Source of the DNA: Streptomyces griseochromogenes
Lineage (GTDB): Bacteria; Actinomycetota; Actinomycetes; Streptomycetales; Streptomycetaceae
Reading direction: 5' to 3'
Assembly (NCBI RefSeq): GCF_001542625.1
Contig: NZ_CP016279.1
Coordinates: 7,254,001-7,318,000, forward strand
Length of the DNA stretch: 64,000 nucleotides
Part shown: positions 45,791 through 54,075 of the stretch, in pieces
Position numbering within the stretch: the stretch's first letter is position 1
Layout of the letters: the number at the start of each line of letters is the position of its first letter
The notes under the pieces: model-generated
Database searches by the model: none
Told to the model about the DNA's origin: nothing
What the model saw: the letters and a program-made list of their open reading frames with translations, nothing else
Translations under genes and position numbers: made by a program

Positions 45791-46030
45791 GTGAACACAC
45801 ACCGCAAAACCCGACGCGGGCAGGCCTCCGGCGTGATCGTCGGATACAAGTCGAGGGCGCAGGAGGCACGTTCGGCGAAAGCGGCACACCAGAGCATCAG
45901 CGGCGCGGCCGCGAAGTCCGGCGAGAAACTGTCGTACGAACGCCGTCTGAGCAATGGCGCGGCTCTGGTGAGCCTGGGCGGAGTACAGCCCGCCACGGAG
46001 ATCGACGGAGGCTCCGACAACGCGGCTGCC
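45791..46030 (+). pseudogene. N-terminal remnant of an S8 (subtilisin-type) protease
   Basis: It starts VNTHRKTRRG and passes directly to the propeptide segment SGVIVGYKSRAQEARSAKAA, then GEKLSYERRLSNGAALVSLGG, which is typical of Streptomyces subtilases. The hydrophobic core of the signal peptide and the entire catalytic domain are absent. The frame continues into unrelated sequence overlapping the end of the convergent exporter gene. The start keeps its control element (copy B), so it was once an exported protease gene. Confidence 0.6.
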
Positions 46031-46089
46031 TCGGCGCTCAGGTGCTCAGGTACTCAGGTGCGGTCGACGGACCCGGAGCGCACCACTGA

Positions 46090-47766
46090 TCAGTTGTCGG
46101 GTTCGACGAGGGAGGGGCGGGCGGGAGCCGTCTCCTCGGCTGTGGCCGGAGCCTTCGTGGTGCCGCCGCCGGGCAGGAACGCGCCGACCGCGGCGGCGCC
46201 CAGCAGCGTCACACCGGCCGCCACCAACGAGGTGACGCGTACCGCGGAGACGAAGGCGTCGATCGCGTGGGAGGCCAGGGGCAGACCACGGGGGCCGAGG
46301 CCCGCGGCGACGGTGAGGGCGCCGGTGATGGACTGCTCGGCGGCCGGGCGGAGGGCAGGGGGCAACGCGGCCAGGTGAGGGTGGACGCCGTCGCGGTAGC
46401 GGGCGGACAGCACCGAGCCGAGGACCGCGACGCCCAGGGCGCCTCCCACCTGGCGCAACGCGTTGATCAAGGCTGCTCCGGTGCCCGCGGTCCGCTCGGG
46501 CATGGCGGACATCGCGACGGCGGTCCCGGCGGGCATCACATAGCCCATGGCGCTGCCCATGAGGAAGAAGAGGAGTTCGATCTGCCACAGCGGCGATCGC
46601 TGGTCCAGCACGCTGACGCCGAGGAAGGTGACGGCGGTGAGCCCAAGGCCGGCGGTGCACACCGCCCGCGCACCGAAGCGGCGGGCCAGCACGGTGCTGT
46701 GCGGTGAGCAGGCGAGTTGGGCGACGGCGAGCGGGAGCAGGCAGCAACCGGCCTGGAGAGGCGAGTACCCGCGAACGCTCTGCAGATAGAAGACGAGGTA
46801 GAAGGATGAGCCGAGCAGACCGAAGAAGATCACGGCGATCGCGCCGACCGCCCCGGTGAACCGGGCGTCGCGGAAGCAGCCCAGGTCCATGGCGGGGTGC
46901 GGGGTGCGCCGTTCCCACCGGACGAAGCCCGCCATCAGGACCAGGCCGGCCAGGACGTTCCCCCAGACCGGCGCGGCACTCCAACGGGCGAGTTCGCCGC
47001 CCTTGATGATGCCGAACACGAGCAGGCCGAGGCCAGCGACGCAGAGGAGCACGCCGAGCGGGTCGAGACGGCCGGGCGCCGGGTCGGCGGACTCCGGTAC
47101 GACTCCGGCGATGGCCACCGTGCCGAGCAGCACGATGGGGAGGTTGATCAGGAAGATCGAGCCCCACCAGAAGTGCTCCAGCAGCAGTCCGCCGGTGACC
47201 GGACCGATCGCCACCGCGAGTCCCGCCGAGGCGGCCCACAGGCCGATCGCCTTCGGGCGTTCTTCGGGCCGGAACACCTGGGTGATGATCGCCAGGGTGG
47301 CCGGGACCACCAGCGCCGCCCCGATGCCCATGCCGGCGCGCCCGGCGATCAGTTCGGCGGTGCTGTGCGCGTAGGCGGAGGCCGCGGAGAAGAGGCCGAA
47401 GACGAACAGACCGGCCAGCAGCGTCCGCTTCCGGCCGAACCTGTCCGCGACGAGACCGGCCGTGATCAACATGGTGGCGAAGACCAGCGTGTAGGAGTCG
47501 ACCGCCCATTGGAGAGAGCTGGGTGAGGCACCGAGTCCGTCGGGCGCCGGCAGAGCGAGCACCCGCAGCGCCACGCTGATGATGGAGGTGTCGAGGACGA
47601 CCAGGACCAGGCTGACGACCAGCGAGGCGAGGATCCACCAGCGGCGCGGATCGGAGCCGGTCTCGCGCGCTTGCGGCGGCAGGGATTCTCGCTCGTCTTC
47701 CGGCACGGGGGCTCCGCATCTCGATTGAAGGACTTTCGCTTTCGCCGGACGCGTCGCCCCGGGCAT
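46090..47766 (-). CDS. DHA2-family MFS drug/metabolite exporter
   Basis: This 558-residue protein has about fourteen membrane segments in the EmrB/QacA pattern. It shows SLVVSLVLVVLDTSIISVAL in helix 1, GLVADRFGRKRTLLAGL as the loop signature and GPVTGGLLLEHFWWGSIFLI in helix 5. The start at 47766 has an acidic, charged N-terminal segment of about 40 residues. It is transcribed divergently from the biosynthetic operon that begins at 48017 and so is the likely self-resistance or export gene for that pathway. Confidence 0.88.
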   Translation of the reverse strand: MPGATRPAKAKVLQSRCGAPVPEDERESLPPQARETGSDPRRWWILASLVVSLVLVVLDTSIISVALRVLALPAPDGLGASPSSLQWAVDSYTLVFATMLITAGLVADRFGRKRTLLAGLFVFGLFSAASAYAHSTAELIAGRAGMGIGAALVVPATLAIITQVFRPEERPKAIGLWAASAGLAVAIGPVTGGLLLEHFWWGSIFLINLPIVLLGTVAIAGVVPESADPAPGRLDPLGVLLCVAGLGLLVFGIIKGGELARWSAAPVWGNVLAGLVLMAGFVRWERRTPHPAMDLGCFRDARFTGAVGAIAVIFFGLLGSSFYLVFYLQSVRGYSPLQAGCCLLPLAVAQLACSPHSTVLARRFGARAVCTAGLGLTAVTFLGVSVLDQRSPLWQIELLFFLMGSAMGYVMPAGTAVAMSAMPERTAGTGAALINALRQVGGALGVAVLGSVLSARYRDGVHPHLAALPPALRPAAEQSITGALTVAAGLGPRGLPLASHAIDAFVSAVRVTSLVAAGVTLLGAAAVGAFLPGGGTTKAPATAEETAPARPSLVEPDN

Positions 47767-48016
47767 GGCCCGAACGTGCGCCGCGATCAGGCTACTTTCA
47801 CCGAGGAGTTCCGCAGAGCGCCAGTTCCACTATCGAGTGATCGGGAAAGCGCCACACTATACGGTCGGTCGATACTGACAATCCATTCGTCGTATTAGCC
47901 GATCATGGCATGGCTAATTTTGTTCATTTGACATTGCATTGTCGACGTTGGAAGCATTCGCGTGCCGTCGCCACCACACCGTTGCGCCCGGCACCCGCGC
48001 CGATCGGAGGCCGACC
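47767..48016. other. Divergent promoter region of exporter and biosynthetic operon
   Basis: This 250-base stretch is the most AT-rich in the area. It should carry both promoters. A loose dyad TATACGGTCGGTCGATA near 47857-47873 could be a regulator site, but the arms are only three bases. No regulator gene lies in the visible part of the cluster. Confidence 0.4.
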
Positions 48017-48511
48017 CTGAATCACCCGCCCATTGCAGAGAATTCGCAGGCAGGGCCGTCACTGGAGGACATCCGCAGGGCCGTCGACGACATGGTGCCG
48101 TTCCAGAGACTCGTCGGCACCGAACTCGTGGAACTCACCGCCGAACGCGCCGTGGCCCGCCTGCCGGAAACACCCGAGACCCTCAACCATGTCGGAACTC
48201 AGCACGCTGCCGCGCTTTTCCTGGTCGCCGAGTCCGCTGCCGGAGCCGCTCTCGCCGGCGCTCTGCGCGAACGCGTGCTCGAAACGGTCTTCGTGCTCCG
48301 CGATTCCCGGATCGAATACCATCGCAAAGCCCTCGGCCGGATCCAGGCAGTGGCCGTGATCCCGGACGGCGAAGTGCCCGTCGGATTCGCCGAGTTTCCG
48401 AACGGCGAGCGATTCGAGGCGCTGGTGAGATCCGAGCTGTACGACGGCGAAGGGCAGCGCGTGGCCGAGGCCGCGTTCCGCTACCACTGCCGTATCCGCG
48501 CCACCCACTGA
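48017..48511 (+). CDS. HotDog thioesterase-like protein (DUF4442/YiiD-C type)
   Basis: This protein of about 164 residues has a HotDog fold. It shows FQRLVGTELVELTAERAVAR, the active-region helix LNHVGTQHAAALFLVAESAAG, and a C-terminal strand region ending EAAFRYHCRIRATH. The frame reaches TTG at 47939, but the only start with a proper ribosome site is a CTG at 48017 (GGAGG six bases before it); ATG 48092 would remove family sequence. It opens the biosynthetic operon and could release or trim an acyl chain from CoA or a carrier protein. Its substrate is unknown. Confidence 0.65.
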   Translation: MNHPPIAENSQAGPSLEDIRRAVDDMVPFQRLVGTELVELTAERAVARLPETPETLNHVGTQHAAALFLVAESAAGAALAGALRERVLETVFVLRDSRIEYHRKALGRIQAVAVIPDGEVPVGFAEFPNGERFEALVRSELYDGEGQRVAEAAFRYHCRIRATH

Positions 48512-48546
48512 GCAAGCGCCCCGAAGCGAAAGGAACAGCCCCTCCC

Positions 48547-49911
48547 GTGACTGCCCTGGAGAGGTACGACCTCCCGGTCTCGGCGATCCCGAAGCGCTGG
48601 TACAACGTGCTCCCCGATCTGCCGCGCGGCCTCGACGACTACCTGCACCCGGTGACCCGGGAACCGGTCGGCCAGGAGTTCATGGAACGGCTGCTGCCCA
48701 AGGCACTGGTCGCTCAGGAGACCTCGACGGACCGGTGGATCGCCATCCCCGAGGAGGTCCGCGCCGCCTACCGGCTCTGGCGTCCGACGCCGTTGTACCG
48801 GGCCACCGCGCTGGAACGGCACCTGGACACCCCGGCGGAGATCTACTTCAAGTACGAGGGGTCGAGCCCCTCCGGCTCGCACAAGCTCAACTCCGCGCTG
48901 GCGCAGGCGTACTACGCCGGTCTGGAAGGCGTCGACCGGCTGGTCACGGACACCGGGGCCGGCCAATGGGGCAGCGCGCTCTCCATGGCCTGCAGCCTGT
49001 TCGGGATCAAGGCGCTGGTCTACATGGTCCGGGCGAGTTTCCAGAGCAAGCCCTACCGGCGGCATCTGATGGAGACCTTCGGCCAGCAGGTGCTGCCGAG
49101 TCCCGGGCCGCACACCGACTTCGGTCGCGCGCTGCTGGCCGACACGCCCGATCACCCCGGCTCCGAGGCCACCGCCGTGAGCGAGGCGCTGGAGACCGTG
49201 CGCCTCAACGCGGGCGACCGGTTCTCGATGGGCGCCTTCGCCAATCACGTGCTGCTGCATCAGACGGTGATCGGACTGGAGACCCGCGAGCAGCTTGAGG
49301 AGATCGGCAAGCAGCCCGACTTCCTGGTCGCGTCGGTGGGCTGCGGCAGCAACCTGGGCGGCTTCGTGTTCCCGTTCGTCGGCGACAAGCTCGCGGGGGC
49401 GCAGATCGGCATCCTGGCCGCCGAGCCGGCCGCCTGCCCGACGCTGACCGCGGGCGAGTACCGCTACGACTTCGCGGACGCCGGCGGCCTGGGCCCGATG
49501 ACACGGACGTACACGCTGGGGCACGAGTTCGTGCCGCCGCCGATCCACTCAGGCGGCCTGCGCTACCACGGCGCCGCGCCGCTCGTCGGGCTCGCGCGCC
49601 ACGAGGGTCTGCTGGATGCCCGCGCGTACGCCCAGAAGGAGGTCTTCGAGGCGGGCACGCTCTTCGCCCGGCTGCACGGGCTGCTGCCCGCCCCGGAGAC
49701 CGCGCACACCGTCCGGGCCACGATCGAGCTGGCCGAGGAGTGCCGCCGGCAGCGGCGCCGGGCCGTGATCGTCTTCTGCTACAGCGGGCACGGGCTGCTC
49801 GATCTGGGCGCCTACGGCTCGTTCAACGCGGGCGAGATGGCGGACACGGAGCCGTACGAGTGCACGCTCGCGGCGGGCGATCCGGCGCTCGCAGGGCTGA
49901 CCGGCCGGTGA
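48547..49911 (+). CDS. TrpB2-like PLP enzyme
   Basis: This 454-residue fold-type II PLP enzyme is of the TrpB2 group (tryptophan synthase beta-like). Lys113 in SSPSGSHKLNSALAQAY should hold PLP. TDTGAGQWGSALSMAC matches the substrate and aminoacrylate site, and CGSNLGGF the phosphate-binding glycine-rich loop. It ends with CYSGHGLLDLGAYGSF. The housekeeping enzyme would be next to trpA; here it sits in a biosynthetic operon, so I infer a dedicated beta-substitution or amino-acid-forming reaction, possibly from serine. It starts at GTG 48547 with AGGA upstream. Confidence 0.85.
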   Translation: MTALERYDLPVSAIPKRWYNVLPDLPRGLDDYLHPVTREPVGQEFMERLLPKALVAQETSTDRWIAIPEEVRAAYRLWRPTPLYRATALERHLDTPAEIYFKYEGSSPSGSHKLNSALAQAYYAGLEGVDRLVTDTGAGQWGSALSMACSLFGIKALVYMVRASFQSKPYRRHLMETFGQQVLPSPGPHTDFGRALLADTPDHPGSEATAVSEALETVRLNAGDRFSMGAFANHVLLHQTVIGLETREQLEEIGKQPDFLVASVGCGSNLGGFVFPFVGDKLAGAQIGILAAEPAACPTLTAGEYRYDFADAGGLGPMTRTYTLGHEFVPPPIHSGGLRYHGAAPLVGLARHEGLLDARAYAQKEVFEAGTLFARLHGLLPAPETAHTVRATIELAEECRRQRRRAVIVFCYSGHGLLDLGAYGSFNAGEMADTEPYECTLAAGDPALAGLTGR

Positions 49912-51509
49912 GCGCCATGTACTCCTGCCGGCAGTACATCGGCGGCCAGGACCGCTCCGGCACAGGCTGGACCTACTGTCTGGACGCCCGCGCCTTCCTG
50001 GCCGACCCGCGCGCCTCGTTCACCCTCAAGCGCAGGCTGGAGCTGACGGGCGGTGACAGCCCCGAGGGCGACACCACCGGGATCGTCGGCCGGGTCGCGC
50101 TCAGCAGCCCGCAGGACGTGACCGACGCACTGCAGGCGGCACGCGCGGCCCGCCGCGAGTGGGCCCGCACCGACCTGGACACCCGGATGGAGCTCGGCCC
50201 GCGCCTGCACGCGGCCCTGACCGCCCGGTACGACGACCTGCTCGGCATCCTGATCTCCGAAGGCCACCCGCGCCGACTGGCCGAGTGGGAGATCGCCGGC
50301 ATGCTGATGGGCAGCAGCGCCGAGACGGTGGCGTTCTACCGCAGCCAGCTGGAGCAGCGGTTCGACGGTCCCGGCCACTCCTTGGCGCTGCTGCGCAAGC
50401 CCGACGGGGTGGTCTGCCTCAACCCGCCGCAGAACGCGGCGGCCGCCAACTCCTTCCTGGGCACCGCCGCGCTCGGTGCCGGCAACACGCTGGTGGTCAA
50501 GGCACCGCGGACCGCACCGCTGGGCGTCGCCTTCATCTACCGGGAGCTGGTCGCACCGGTCCTGGACGAGCTGGGCGCACCGCCGGGAACCGTCAACCTG
50601 GTCTCCGGCGCGACCCGGCCGATGCTTCGCCAGTGGCTGACCAGCCCGTACGTCGACGACATCATGTTCTTCGGCGACAGCGACGTCGGCCTGGAGTTCG
50701 GCGAGAAGTGCGTCGCCCACGGCAAGAAGCCGGTGCTCGAACTGTCCGGCAACGACTGCCTGGTGGTGTGGAACGACGCCGATCCGGACGGCGCCGTGGA
50801 GGCCCTGCTGGAGTGCTTCTACGGCTCCGGGCAGATCTGCATGGTGCCCAAGTGCGCGATCGTCCACCCGGACATCGCCGATCGGCTGCTCGCCGGGCTG
50901 ACCGCCCGGTGCCGCGCGCTGCGGCCCGGATACCCCGACGACCCGGAGGTGCTGCTGAGCCCGGTGCTGAAGATCGACCGGTTCCACGAGGTGCTGGCCG
51001 ACGCGGAGCGGCACGGCTGCCAGGTCCTCTGCGGCGGCGAGCGACTGGACGTCGACGGACGCCCCTCCCTGACCGGGACGTTCCTCGAACCCACGGTGGT
51101 ACGGGTGGACGGGCTGCGTGATGCGCGCCGGGTCCGGGCCGTGCGCGAGGAGACCTTCTTCCCGCTGCTCGCCGTGGTGGTCCCCGACGAGCGGGACGAG
51201 GGCGAACTGCTGGACTCTGTCGTCGAGTTTGTCAACGAGAACGAGTACGGGCTGCGCAATTCCCTCTGGTCCGCCGACGACAAGGTGATCGACACGTTCA
51301 GCCGCGAGGTCGTCAACGCCGGACTGCTGAAGGTCAACGACTCGCACATCGGGTTCGTCCCCTACCTCGGCACGCACGGCGGCACCGGCCGCACCGGCGG
51401 CCCGTTCGGGGAACTCAACTACCCGATCCTGCGCACCTCCCGTCTGCAGGGCGTGGCCGTGGCCAAGCGCACGCCGGACACGGCCCAGGGAGCGCCGTGC
51501 GGGGGCTGA
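49908..51509 (+). CDS. Aldehyde dehydrogenase 1
   Basis: This NAD(P)-dependent aldehyde dehydrogenase of about 533 residues has catalytic Cys311 in FYGSGQICMVPKC and general base Glu278 in PVLELSGNDCLV. The cofactor segment LGAGNTLVVKAPRTAPLG and the closing segment GGTGRTGGPFGELNYP are also present. The first 60 residues are an unusual extension. The start is GTG 49908 (overlapping the previous stop) or ATG 49917. It oxidises an aldehyde to an acid, or possibly forms a thioester, in the pathway; the substrate is unknown. Confidence 0.85.
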   Translation: MSAMYSCRQYIGGQDRSGTGWTYCLDARAFLADPRASFTLKRRLELTGGDSPEGDTTGIVGRVALSSPQDVTDALQAARAARREWARTDLDTRMELGPRLHAALTARYDDLLGILISEGHPRRLAEWEIAGMLMGSSAETVAFYRSQLEQRFDGPGHSLALLRKPDGVVCLNPPQNAAAANSFLGTAALGAGNTLVVKAPRTAPLGVAFIYRELVAPVLDELGAPPGTVNLVSGATRPMLRQWLTSPYVDDIMFFGDSDVGLEFGEKCVAHGKKPVLELSGNDCLVVWNDADPDGAVEALLECFYGSGQICMVPKCAIVHPDIADRLLAGLTARCRALRPGYPDDPEVLLSPVLKIDRFHEVLADAERHGCQVLCGGERLDVDGRPSLTGTFLEPTVVRVDGLRDARRVRAVREETFFPLLAVVVPDERDEGELLDSVVEFVNENEYGLRNSLWSADDKVIDTFSREVVNAGLLKVNDSHIGFVPYLGTHGGTGRTGGPFGELNYPILRTSRLQGVAVAKRTPDTAQGAPCGG

Positions 51510-52309
51510 GCACACGGGTCCGCGGCCGCCGGGTCCTGGTCACCGGCGCGTCCGGCGCGATCGGCCGCCAGGTGGCGATCCTGCTCGGCGCGGCCGGTGC
51601 CGAACTGTCCCTGCTCGGACGCGACCGCCGGGCGCTGGACGAGACCGCGCGGCTCGTACCGAGCGGCGCTCCGGTCCGCGTCTTCCCGGTGGACCTCACC
51701 GCGGCCGACGAACTCACCTTCCTCACCGAGGAGTTGGCCAAGCAGGGCGGAGTCGACATCCTGGTCAACAACGCGGGCCGGTCGATCCGGCGCGGCGCCG
51801 CCCTGGCGGTCGACCGGCCGCACGACTACCGCCGGACCATGGCCGTCAACTACTTCGGCGCGGTCGATCTGACGCTACGACTGCTCCCCGGGATGCGCGA
51901 GCGCGGGGGCGGCCACATCGTCAACGTCGCCACGATCGGGCTGCAGCTCGGCATGGCACGGTTCACCGCCTACAACCCGTCGAAGGCGGCGATCGAGGCG
52001 TTCGGGCAGTCGCTGGCTCCCGAACTCAGGCGCGAGAGGATCGCGGTGAGCACGGTCCACCTGCCGCTGGTCCGTACCCGGATGAGCGCCCCCACCACGG
52101 CGTTCGCCAAGCTGCCCGCGCTCACCCCGGAGCAGGCGGCCCGGATGGTCTGCACGGCTCTGGTGACCCGCAGGCCCCGCGTCTCCACACCGCTCGGCAC
52201 GCTGGGCGAGCTGCTCGGTGTGGCGGCGCCCCGGCTGCGGCTGGCGTTCGCCGCCCTGGAGTACCGCTGTCTGCCCGAGTCCCCCGGCGCCCTGGGAGCG
52301 GACCGATGA
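51497..52309 (+). CDS. Short-chain dehydrogenase/reductase
   Basis: This 270-residue classical SDR has the cofactor loop VTGASGAIGRQ at residues 15-25, ILVNNAGRSIRRG as the structural NNAG segment, and catalytic Tyr159 and Lys163 in AYNPSKAAIEAF. The usual serine in the active site is replaced by Thr in NVATIG. The GTG start lies 13 bases inside the end of the aldehyde dehydrogenase gene. It resembles the reductases that pair with acyl-CoA ligases in acyl-to-aldehyde steps. Confidence 0.87.
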   Translation: MRGLSTRVRGRRVLVTGASGAIGRQVAILLGAAGAELSLLGRDRRALDETARLVPSGAPVRVFPVDLTAADELTFLTEELAKQGGVDILVNNAGRSIRRGAALAVDRPHDYRRTMAVNYFGAVDLTLRLLPGMRERGGGHIVNVATIGLQLGMARFTAYNPSKAAIEAFGQSLAPELRRERIAVSTVHLPLVRTRMSAPTTAFAKLPALTPEQAARMVCTALVTRRPRVSTPLGTLGELLGVAAPRLRLAFAALEYRCLPESPGALGADR

Positions 52310-54072
52310 CGGCGCCCACGGCCGCCGGTGTCCCTGCCGGGCACCTCGCGCGGGCGCTGGACGCCCCGACCGTGGTCGACGCGTTCGAGCTGACGGCCGA
52401 CGTCTGCGCCGAGCTGCCGGCCCTGCGCACGACGGGCGGCGAGGTCCACACCTGGGCGCAGTACCGGGCCGCCGCCCGCGGCTGCGCCGCCGGCCTTGCC
52501 CGCCTCGGTCTGCGGGCCGGCGACACGATCGGCCTGCTGCTCGGCAACCGGCCGGAGTTCCACGTCCTGGACGCGGCCGCCATGACCCTCGGGGTGACCA
52601 CCTGCTCGTTCCACCTCACCTCCTGCGACGAGGAGTTGCGCCGTCTCGTGGCCGACTCCCGGGCCGCTGTACTGGTCTGCGCGGAGACCGAGCGCGGCCG
52701 CGCCGAACGGCTGCTCGGTGAGTGCCCGGGGCTGCGGGAGCTGGTCCTGGTGGGCGAGACCGACGGGCTCGCCGCGCTGCTCGACCCGGGAGCGGCGATG
52801 CCACGGCGGCACCGGCCACGTCCGCAGGATCCGCTGACCGTGGTCTACACCTCGGGAACCAGCGGTCCGCCCAAGGGAGTCGAGCTCAGCCACGCGGCGG
52901 TCCGGGCGGCCGGTCATGCCTTTCTGGCGCGGGTGCCCCTGCCGGCCGGCGCGCGGCTGGTCTCGTATCTGCCGATGGCGCACATCGCCGAGCGCTGCGC
53001 CTCGCACTACCTGCCGATGGTCCTGGGCGCCGACGTCACCTGCTGCGAGGCACCCGATCGGCTCTTCGAGGTGATGCCCCGGGTCCGGCCTCACTGGCTG
53101 TTCTCCGTACCCCGGATCTGGGAGAAGCTGCACGTCCGGCTGCTCACCGAACTCGACCGGGCACCGGCGGAGTTCCGGTACGGCGCGCTGCGGGCGCTGG
53201 AGCTCGGTGAGGCACTGAGCGCGGGCAAGCACGGTGTGACGGACGAGTACCGGCGCCTGGAGCAGTCCCATCTCGCGCCGGTGCGGGCACTGCTCGGGCT
53301 GGACGCGGCCCGCTTCGTCCACGTCGGCGCGGCCCCCGTGCGCGAGGAGACGATGCGCTTCCTGTGTGCGCTCGGCCTGCCGATGGGCGAGATCTGGGGC
53401 ATGACCGAACTGTGCGCTGCGGCCTGCGTGACCGTACCGGGCGCGCACCGCCCCGGCTGGATCGGCCCGCCGCTGCCGGAGGTGGAGGTGCGCACCGCGT
53501 CCGACGGTGAGGTGCTGGTCCGCGGCCGTACCGTGATGGCCGGCTACCGGGGGCGACCGCGGGAGACCGCGGCCGCGTTCGGCCCGCAGGGCTGGCTGCG
53601 CACCGGTGACCTCGGCGAGCTGGACGCCGACGGATCACTGCGGATCACCGGCCGCAAGAAGGACCTGATCGTCACCGGCTACGGCAAGAATCTCGCACCG
53701 GCCCGGATCGAGGCACGGGTCGCGGCGGAGGAACCGCTGATCGACCAGATCTGCGTCATCGGCGACGGGCGCCCGTACCTCGTCGCACTGGTCACGCTGA
53801 GCACCATGGGCGAGGGGAATGCGGCAGACCGCGTCGAGCGGGTCCGCACGGGCCTGGCACGCGCGAACCGCCGACTGTCGCGGCCGGAACGGGTCCTGCG
53901 GTTCGCCGTGGTGGACGAGGACTGGACGCCGCCCTCCGGACTGGTGACCCCGACGCTGAAGCCACGGCGCCGGCAGATTCTGGCCCGGTACCGCGACCTG
54001 GTCGACGACCTGTACGCGGGCGGCGGCCTGACTCCGCGGGAGGACGGCGACGGGGGCTCCGATGAGGACTGA
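52306..54072 (+). CDS. Long-chain acyl-CoA/ACP synthetase (AMP-forming)
   Basis: This 588-residue adenylate-forming enzyme has the P-loop VYTSGTSGPPKGVELSH (Tyr181 onwards), the FadD15-type EIWGMTELCAAAC, and the C-terminal GWLRTGDLGELDADGSLRITGRKKD with the final GYGKNLAP. It joins a fatty or other carboxylic acid to CoA or a carrier protein. The four-base overlap with the SDR suggests that the two act in sequence. The long linker and hydrophobic pocket fit a long-chain substrate, but this is an inference. Confidence 0.87.
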   Translation: MTAPTAAGVPAGHLARALDAPTVVDAFELTADVCAELPALRTTGGEVHTWAQYRAAARGCAAGLARLGLRAGDTIGLLLGNRPEFHVLDAAAMTLGVTTCSFHLTSCDEELRRLVADSRAAVLVCAETERGRAERLLGECPGLRELVLVGETDGLAALLDPGAAMPRRHRPRPQDPLTVVYTSGTSGPPKGVELSHAAVRAAGHAFLARVPLPAGARLVSYLPMAHIAERCASHYLPMVLGADVTCCEAPDRLFEVMPRVRPHWLFSVPRIWEKLHVRLLTELDRAPAEFRYGALRALELGEALSAGKHGVTDEYRRLEQSHLAPVRALLGLDAARFVHVGAAPVREETMRFLCALGLPMGEIWGMTELCAAACVTVPGAHRPGWIGPPLPEVEVRTASDGEVLVRGRTVMAGYRGRPRETAAAFGPQGWLRTGDLGELDADGSLRITGRKKDLIVTGYGKNLAPARIEARVAAEEPLIDQICVIGDGRPYLVALVTLSTMGEGNAADRVERVRTGLARANRRLSRPERVLRFAVVDEDWTPPSGLVTPTLKPRRRQILARYRDLVDDLYAGGGLTPREDGDGGSDED

Positions 54073-54075
54073 CCG

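Noticed and set aside
47857..47873. TATACGGTCGGTCGATA as a TetR-type operator
   Set aside because: Only three bases at each end mirror each other; no TetR gene is in view.
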